This document shows positions 59,175 to 64,000 of a stretch of DNA of 64,000 bases, in pieces. Position 1 is the first letter of the stretch; each line of letters opens with the position of its first letter. Position numbers and translations under genes: made by a program. The stretch is from Deinococcus sp. JMULE3 (GTDB lineage Bacteria; Deinococcota; Deinococci; Deinococcales; Deinococcaceae): NCBI RefSeq assembly GCF_013337115.1, contig NZ_SGWE01000005.1, forward strand, positions 80,001-144,000. Reading direction: 5' to 3'. The notes under the pieces are model-generated. The model ran no database searches. It saw only the letters and a program-made list of their open reading frames with translations, and was not told the origin of the DNA.

Positions 59175-60638
59175 TCAGCCCGAACATTCGGCGAGTGCCT
59201 CGACAAGCGCACGGAGATTCGGCGGGCGGAAACCGTGGGTGATCAGGGCGGGCAAGGGAAGATCCCCTGCGTCGTCCGCGTTCCAGAGACACAGATGAAG
59301 CGCGCGTCCCCGGAGCCCCGACGCCAGGCGGCGAGCCTCCCCGGTCACGCCCCAGCGTCCGGCGCTGACCAGCAGTGCTGGAGCCCGTGGCAGGTCACGC
59401 GACGCCTCCTCGGTCGCTTCGGCGTCCAGGAGATCCACGGTGCGCAGGTGTGGGAAGTGTGGCCGCAGCGCGTCGTTCAGCTGAGCGGGCGTCAGGTGGT
59501 CGCCATACGGTCCCCCCAGCGGCGTGACTGAAGGAACGAACAGCAGGAGCGGTTCATCTCTGGGAAGTCGCGGGGGTGTACCCGACCAGCGCACTGCCGC
59601 GCGTGCCCAGTCCAGAAGCGCGCCCTGATCCTCACGCTGCGCCTGCACGGAGTAGGCACGGGGCTGGCCGGGAAAACGCAGGGTGGCCCGGTCGAGTCGG
59701 TTCGCGGCCTCGTCAACGCGTGCCTCGTCCAGCACGCCGCTGGCCGCCGCTTCGCGCAGGGCCAGGACGTGCGCGTCGGTCACGGCACGGTCGCCGTGTC
59801 CGCACACCAGTACCGCGTCTGCACCGGCGGCCAGCGCCAGTCCCGCCGCGCGACCCTGCGGCCAGCGCCGCGCGATGGCACCCATGTCCATCGCGTCGGT
59901 GACGATCACGCCCCCGTACCCCCACTCGCCGCGCAGCACGCCGGACAGCAGGGTGGGGGAGAGGGTCGCGGGCCGCGCGGGGTCCAGCTGCGGGTACAGG
60001 ATGTGCGCGGTCATGACGCTGCCCAGCCCGGCGCGCGCGGCCGCGCGGAACGGAATCCACTCCGCGGTTTCCAGCTGTGCCCGGCTCTTGTTGACCACCG
60101 GCAGGTCCTCGTGGCTGTCCACGCGGGTGTCGCCGTGTCCGGGGTAGTGTTTCACGGCGCTCAGGACGCCCGCCGCCTCGCTGCCCTGCGCCCAGGCCAC
60201 GCCCAGACGGGCGACGAGGTGCGGATCGGCCCCGAAGGACCGCTCGCCGATGACGGGGTTCAGCGGATCGACGTTCACGTCCAGGCTGGGCGCGAAATTC
60301 CAGTTGATGCCCAGGTCCAGCAGGCCGCGCGCGGCGATCTGCCCGGCGCGGTACGCCGCTGCCTCGTCCAGTTCAGCCAGCGCCTGTGGGGTCGGGGGAG
60401 GTGGAACGTCCAGGCGCCGGAGCACCGCGCCGCCCTCCTGATCCGTGGCGATCAGGACGTCGCGGCCCAGCGCGTCGCGGATGTCGGCGATCAGGCGCGC
60501 GGTGCGTTCCGGGGTGGTGATGTTCCGCGTGAACAGGCACACGCCCCCCACCGGATGAGTCCGCAACCAGCGGGCGTCCTGCGGGGTCAGGTCGGGGCCG
60601 CCCAGATCGATGATCAGCGTGGCTTCCGGCGCGGTCAT
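59175..60638 (-). CDS. GH3 beta-N-acetylhexosaminidase (NagZ-like)
   Basis: A 487-residue GH3 enzyme. The NagZ signature KHYPGHGDTRVDSH is at about 160-173, where the His acts with Asp as the general acid/base. The nucleophile Asp is in VTDAMDMGA near 246. The N-terminal segment HPVGGVCLFTRNI and TDQEGGAVLRR fit the family. The C-terminal domain (about 350-487) resembles that of two-domain NagZ/NagA types. The start overlaps the SIS gene stop (ATGA). It probably releases N-acetylglucosamine from cell-wall or chitin fragments imported by the linked transporter. Confidence 0.85.
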   Translation of the reverse strand: MTAPEATLIIDLGGPDLTPQDARWLRTHPVGGVCLFTRNITTPERTARLIADIRDALGRDVLIATDQEGGAVLRRLDVPPPPTPQALAELDEAAAYRAGQIAARGLLDLGINWNFAPSLDVNVDPLNPVIGERSFGADPHLVARLGVAWAQGSEAAGVLSAVKHYPGHGDTRVDSHEDLPVVNKSRAQLETAEWIPFRAAARAGLGSVMTAHILYPQLDPARPATLSPTLLSGVLRGEWGYGGVIVTDAMDMGAIARRWPQGRAAGLALAAGADAVLVCGHGDRAVTDAHVLALREAAASGVLDEARVDEAANRLDRATLRFPGQPRAYSVQAQREDQGALLDWARAAVRWSGTPPRLPRDEPLLLFVPSVTPLGGPYGDHLTPAQLNDALRPHFPHLRTVDLLDAEATEEASRDLPRAPALLVSAGRWGVTGEARRLASGLRGRALHLCLWNADDAGDLPLPALITHGFRPPNLRALVEALAECSG

Positions 60639-61669
60639 AGGGTGCGGGTCACCTTGCTCAGTCGTGGGGGGGCGTCCGGATTCTCGCCGCGCTGAACGGC
60701 CAGGTGCGCGGTCAGCAGTTGCGCGGCCAGCGCCGAGACCGCCGGGTCGGTCAGCGGATGTCCGCTGTCGGGCGTGGGCAGGTCGGCGTTCCGGTCCGGG
60801 GTGGCGGCGCCGATCAAGGTGACCGGCGTCCCGTACCTGCCCAGGACGCGCAGCGTGTCGGCCGTGAACGGCGCGGTGGCGTCGCGCGCCTGGAAGAACA
60901 GCGCCGGGGTCAGCGGGTCGGCCAGTCGCGCCGGGCCGTGCGCGAACTCCGCCGTCGAGAAGGGCAGGGCGGCCAGTCCCGCCGTCTCCTGGAACTTCAG
61001 GGCGACCTCGGCGGCCACGCCCGCATGCAGGCCGCGCCCGAGGACCAGCAGGCGGTGAGGGACGTCGCGGGCCAGTTGCGCGGCGAGGTCGCGGGCGCGC
61101 GCCTCGCTGCGCAGCGTGGAATCCAGAACGCCGGGCAGGGCGTCGAGGGCGCGTGCCAGCGCCGGGTCGGGATGCCAGGCCTGGACCAGCCTGGCGCCCA
61201 TCACGAGGGCCGCGAGGTAGCTCTTCGTGGCGGCCACGGCGCGTTCCTCTCCGGCCTGCAGGGGCACGACCAGATCGGCCGCCTGCGCCAGCGGACTGCC
61301 CTCCACGTTCACCAGGGCGCAGGTGAGTGCCCCGGCAGCGCGGGCGCGGGTCAGGGTCTCGGTCAGGTCCGGGCTGCCGCCGGACTGGCTGATCGCCAGC
61401 ACCAGGGCCCCACGCAGGTCGAGGTCCGCGCCGTACACGCCGCTGACGCTGGGCGCGGCGCTCATGACCGGCAGGCGCACCTGGGTTTCCAGGGCGTACT
61501 TCAGGGTGGTGGCGGCGTGATCGGACGAGCCGCGCGCCAGCGTGACCACGTAGCTGGGCGCGAAGGCGCGGATGGCGCGCGCGGCGGCGTCCAGCGCGGC
61601 GCTGCCCTGCTGCCGGGCGGCGACCTGCGGGGCCTCGCGGGCCTCGGTCAGCATCAGGGGTTCGTTCAT
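60635..61669 (-). CDS. Double SIS-domain sugar isomerase/deaminase (GlmS/NagB-II-like)
   Basis: A 344-residue protein with two SIS domains (about 30-165 and 195-335). Sugar-phosphate binding residues are in LARGSSDHAA, ISQSGGSPDLTET and AVAATKSYLAAL. It lacks the glutaminase domain of GlmS, so a glucosamine-6-phosphate deaminase or related role is likely. It overlaps the permease gene upstream (ATGA) and the NagZ-like gene downstream, placing it in an amino-sugar pathway. Confidence 0.85.
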   Translation of the reverse strand: MNEPLMLTEAREAPQVAARQQGSAALDAAARAIRAFAPSYVVTLARGSSDHAATTLKYALETQVRLPVMSAAPSVSGVYGADLDLRGALVLAISQSGGSPDLTETLTRARAAGALTCALVNVEGSPLAQAADLVVPLQAGEERAVAATKSYLAALVMGARLVQAWHPDPALARALDALPGVLDSTLRSEARARDLAAQLARDVPHRLLVLGRGLHAGVAAEVALKFQETAGLAALPFSTAEFAHGPARLADPLTPALFFQARDATAPFTADTLRVLGRYGTPVTLIGAATPDRNADLPTPDSGHPLTDPAVSALAAQLLTAHLAVQRGENPDAPPRLSKVTRTL

Positions 61670-62481
61670 TTCACGGCTCCTTCCATGCCGCGCAGGAACA
61701 GCCGCTGCGCCGCGAGGAACACCAGCAGGACGGGCAGCATCATGATGATCGCCCCGGCGGCGATGTTAAACGGGTCGTAGTTGAACTGCCCCTTGAGTTT
61801 CAGTACGGCGACGGCCAGCGGGGCCTTGTCGGGCGCGCCACTGAGCACCAGCATCGGCCAGAAGTACGCGTTCCAGGTGGTGACGGTCGTGAAGATGCCC
61901 AGCGCCGCGAGACTCGGGCGTGTCAGGGGCAGCATGATGCGTGTCAGGATTGTCAGTTCGCTGGCCCCGTCCAGACGGGCGGCTTCCAGCAGCGCCGCCG
62001 GGACGGCCAGGAACGCCTGGCGCATCAGGAAGATCCCGAACGCGCCCGCGATGGTGGGCATCACCACGCCGGCGTGCGTGCCCAGCAGACCCAGGTTCTT
62101 CAGGGTCAGGGTGTTCACGATGAAGGTCGTTTCACTCGGGAGGACCAGGGTCAGGACGATCACGCCGAAGATCAGTTCCCGCCCCGGGAAGCGGAAGCGG
62201 GCCAGCGGGTAGGCGGCCAGCGCGGAGACGGTCAGGGTGCCCGCCACGGTCAGTCCCGTGATGACCACCGAATTCCACAGGTACTTGCCGAGGCTGAAGG
62301 TGCGGTACACGTCCACGAAGTTGTGCAGCGTGACGCGGCGGGGCAGCAGGCTCTGCGGGAAGGCGTAGATGCTGCTCCCGGCGGTCTTGTCCGTCAGGGC
62401 GATCGCCAGGGTCCACACGAACGGGAACACCGCAAAGATCAGGATGACGCCCAGCAACAGGTAGCGCAGCGCCGTGTTCAT
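61666..62481 (-). CDS. Carbohydrate ABC transporter permease, MalG type (amino-sugar operon)
   Basis: A 271-residue CUT1 permease with six helices. The EAA loop is EAARLDGASELTILTRIMLPLTRPSL and the ending FLAAQRLFLRGMEGAVK is typical. A clear ribosome site is lacking before the ATG, and a run of ten G residues lies about 40 bases upstream. The stop overlaps the SIS gene start. Confidence 0.85.
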   Translation of the reverse strand: MNTALRYLLLGVILIFAVFPFVWTLAIALTDKTAGSSIYAFPQSLLPRRVTLHNFVDVYRTFSLGKYLWNSVVITGLTVAGTLTVSALAAYPLARFRFPGRELIFGVIVLTLVLPSETTFIVNTLTLKNLGLLGTHAGVVMPTIAGAFGIFLMRQAFLAVPAALLEAARLDGASELTILTRIMLPLTRPSLAALGIFTTVTTWNAYFWPMLVLSGAPDKAPLAVAVLKLKGQFNYDPFNIAAGAIIMMLPVLLVFLAAQRLFLRGMEGAVK

Positions 62482-62539
62482 GGGCCGCCGCCAGGAGACC
62501 GGGCGGGCGGCCTGGGCGGGGGGGGGGCGGCGCGCGCGC

Positions 62540-63439
62540 TCACGCCTGCTCCTCGCGGTGGAAGAAGCGGAAATTCAGCGCCGAGAGCAGCAGCGCCACG
62601 AGTGCCACGACCAGACCGGCGGCGCTGGCCAGGCCGTAGTCGAAGTCGAAGCCCTGGAAGGCCTTGGCGTACACGTACATCAGCGCGGTGTACGTGCTGT
62701 TCAGCGGTCCGCCGTTCGTGAGGACCAGCACCTCTTCGAGCACGCGCAACGCGGCGATGGTCGAGAGCAGTGAGCACAGCAGGATGGTCGGCCGCATCAG
62801 CGGCACCGTCACCCGCCAGAAGCGCTGCCAGGCGCTGGCGCCGTCGAGGATCGCCGCTTCCTCCAGTTCCTCGGGAATGGCCTGGAGGCCCGCGAGGTAC
62901 AGCACCATGTAGTATCCGAAGCCGCGCCAGAACGTGACCAGCATGACCGCCCAGAAGGCCCACTGCTCATTGTTCAGCCAGCCGAACGCCGCCTCGGGCG
63001 TGGTCAGGTGCAGCGCCCGGAGCAGCCAGTTCAGGGTGCCCTCGCGGTTGAACACCCATTCCCACATCACGGCGGCCAGGGACACGCTGGTGATCACGGG
63101 CACGTAGTACGCCGCGCGGAACAGCGCGATGCCCGGAATGTTCTTCGCCACGAGGACCGCGACTGCCAGGGACGCCACCTGCAGGGCGGGCACGACCAGC
63201 AGGTACTTCACGCTGTTCCCCAGCGCCGTGCGGAACAGCGGGTCACCGAGCACGGTCTCGAAGTTTCTCAGGCCCACCCACTGCGGTGGCAGGTGGTTGG
63301 CGAAGCGCGCGCCGTTGTACTCGGTGAAACCCAGGTACGCGCCGTACAGCAGCGGGTAGAAGGTGAACACCGCCAGCAGGATCAGCGCCGGGGCCAGGAA
63401 CGTGTAGGACATCAGCGACTGACGCCAGTGAACTTGCAT
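62540..63439 (-). CDS. Carbohydrate ABC transporter permease, MalF type (amino-sugar operon)
   Basis: A 299-residue CUT1 permease: N-terminal FLAPALILLAVFTFYPLLYG and EAA loop EAAILDGASAWQRFWRVTVPLM. The ATG at 63439 (MQVHWRQSL) is chosen as giving the usual family length; an in-frame ATG lies 17 codons upstream with an unlikely N-terminus. It follows the binding-protein gene. Confidence 0.85.
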   Translation of the reverse strand: MQVHWRQSLMSYTFLAPALILLAVFTFYPLLYGAYLGFTEYNGARFANHLPPQWVGLRNFETVLGDPLFRTALGNSVKYLLVVPALQVASLAVAVLVAKNIPGIALFRAAYYVPVITSVSLAAVMWEWVFNREGTLNWLLRALHLTTPEAAFGWLNNEQWAFWAVMLVTFWRGFGYYMVLYLAGLQAIPEELEEAAILDGASAWQRFWRVTVPLMRPTILLCSLLSTIAALRVLEEVLVLTNGGPLNSTYTALMYVYAKAFQGFDFDYGLASAAGLVVALVALLLSALNFRFFHREEQA

Positions 63440-63519
63440 GGGGAGCCATCCTTTGCGCGCGGCGGACAGGGGTGCGGGTGGCCGGCCCACGGTCGCGGGC
63501 GGGCCACCCGGATCAGGTT

Positions 63520-64000
63520 TTACTTCTTCAGGTTGGCGTTCCAGTACGTGGCGGCGTCCGCCAGGGCCTGCTGCGCGGTCTTCTTGCCCAGCAGCGCCGC
63601 CTCGATGTTGTCGTTGAAGTTCTTGTACAGGTCGTCGCTGTTGCCCGGCGCGCGGTAGCCGGGGTTGATCAGGCGGCCCGAGGCGCCCACGAGCGCGGTG
63701 GCGCGGGCGACGGGGTCGCTGCCGCTGGTCTTGAACTGCGTGCTGGTCTGCGCGCCTTTGGTGGTGGGCACCACGGGCACGACCCGGGCGAAGGCCAGCT
63801 GGTTGGCGTTGTTCGTGAAGAACGCGGCGAGTTTCGCGGCGGCCTGCGGGTTCTTGCTGGCCTTGGGAATCACGAGGCCCATGCTGCCGCCGGTCTGCAC
63901 GCCGGCCTTGCCGAGCGGGGCCTGCGTGACGACCGTCCTGGCGTACAGGGCGGGGTTGGTGTCCTTGATGCGCGTCAGGGCCTGCGGGCCGCCGATGATC
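63520..64000 (-). CDS. Carbohydrate ABC transporter substrate-binding protein (5' end outside window)
   Basis: The C-terminal 159 residues of a CUT1 binding protein. MGLVIPKASKNPQAAAKLAAFFTNN and the closing LADAATYWNANLKK match the late lobes of this family. The start lies beyond the right edge. With the two permeases, the SIS protein and the NagZ-like enzyme it forms an amino-sugar uptake operon; no ATPase gene is seen within the window. Confidence 0.85.
   Translation of the reverse strand, partial: IIGGPQALTRIKDTNPALYARTVVTQAPLGKAGVQTGGSMGLVIPKASKNPQAAAKLAAFFTNNANQLAFARVVPVVPTTKGAQTSTQFKTSGSDPVARATALVGASGRLINPGYRAPGNSDDLYKNFNDNIEAALLGKKTAQQALADAATYWNANLKK

Overview
The window is high-G+C bacterial DNA whose features point to Deinococcus. 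This is an inference from the Deinococcus-style small non-coding repeats, the many start codons lying 5-7 bases downstream of a TAnnnT -10 box (leaderless promoters), and the gene content. A complete parA-parB locus ringed by five identical palindromes suggests a replicon with its own segregation system, such as a second chromosome or megaplasmid. No rRNA, tRNA or CRISPR array was seen.

Layout. (1) 1-4782, minus strand: a tightly overlapping operon that looks like an undescribed biosynthetic pathway. It begins with a 33-residue peptide, followed by a LuxI/FeeM-like N-acyltransferase, a methyltransferase, a membrane ICMT-like methyltransferase, a haem-oxygenase-fold di-iron enzyme, a second putative acyltransferase, a flavodoxin and a further methyltransferase cut by the window edge. 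(2) 5119-6576: a lipoprotein and a secreted protein of unknown role. (3) 6802-22692: a DNA repair or defence island. It has a 1713-residue SF1 helicase with a Vsr/DUF559-like nuclease domain, an MrfA/YprA-like DEAD-box helicase, and a four-gene operon of an AddB-like nuclease, an AddA-like helicase-nuclease, a YbjN-like protein and a WYL regulator. (4) 23327-29027: a six-gene iron/siderophore ABC importer operon with a sucrase/ferredoxin-like protein. (5) 29113-31644: a secreted lipoprotein nuclease. (6) 31996-35674: a three-subunit PaoABC-like molybdenum aldehyde dehydrogenase. (7) 35748-41380: the segregation locus. Its ParA carries an N-terminal Phd/YefM-like DNA-binding segment and is preceded by a TGTACA palindrome, and a PAS-GGDEF-EAL gene lies inside the site array. 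(8) 41405-45105: a BTAD/NB-ARC/TPR regulator divergent from an alpha/beta hydrolase.

(9) 45432-57770: a LacI-controlled glycan (probably manno-oligosaccharide) utilisation locus. One operon encodes a binding protein, two permeases, a GH5-like secreted glycosidase and a sialate-O-acetylesterase-like enzyme. The other encodes a GH2 beta-mannosidase, a GH5 hydrolase and a ROK kinase. Both operon promoters match TTGACA-17-TAnnCT, and each has a GTTTACTAAAC operator just downstream. (10) 57946-64000: an XRE-type protein, a GH5 remnant, and an amino-sugar operon of binding protein, two permeases, a SIS-domain protein and a GH3 beta-N-acetylhexosaminidase that runs off the right edge.

Six copies of a roughly 130-160 bp repeat (14693, 15199, 22828, 45103, 49552, 57768) are each bounded by a direct TGA or TCA triplet. 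In five copies that triplet is the stop codon of an adjacent reading frame, one of which is only a weak gene candidate. This suggests a MITE-like element with a 3-bp TNA-type target duplication and a preference for stop codons.
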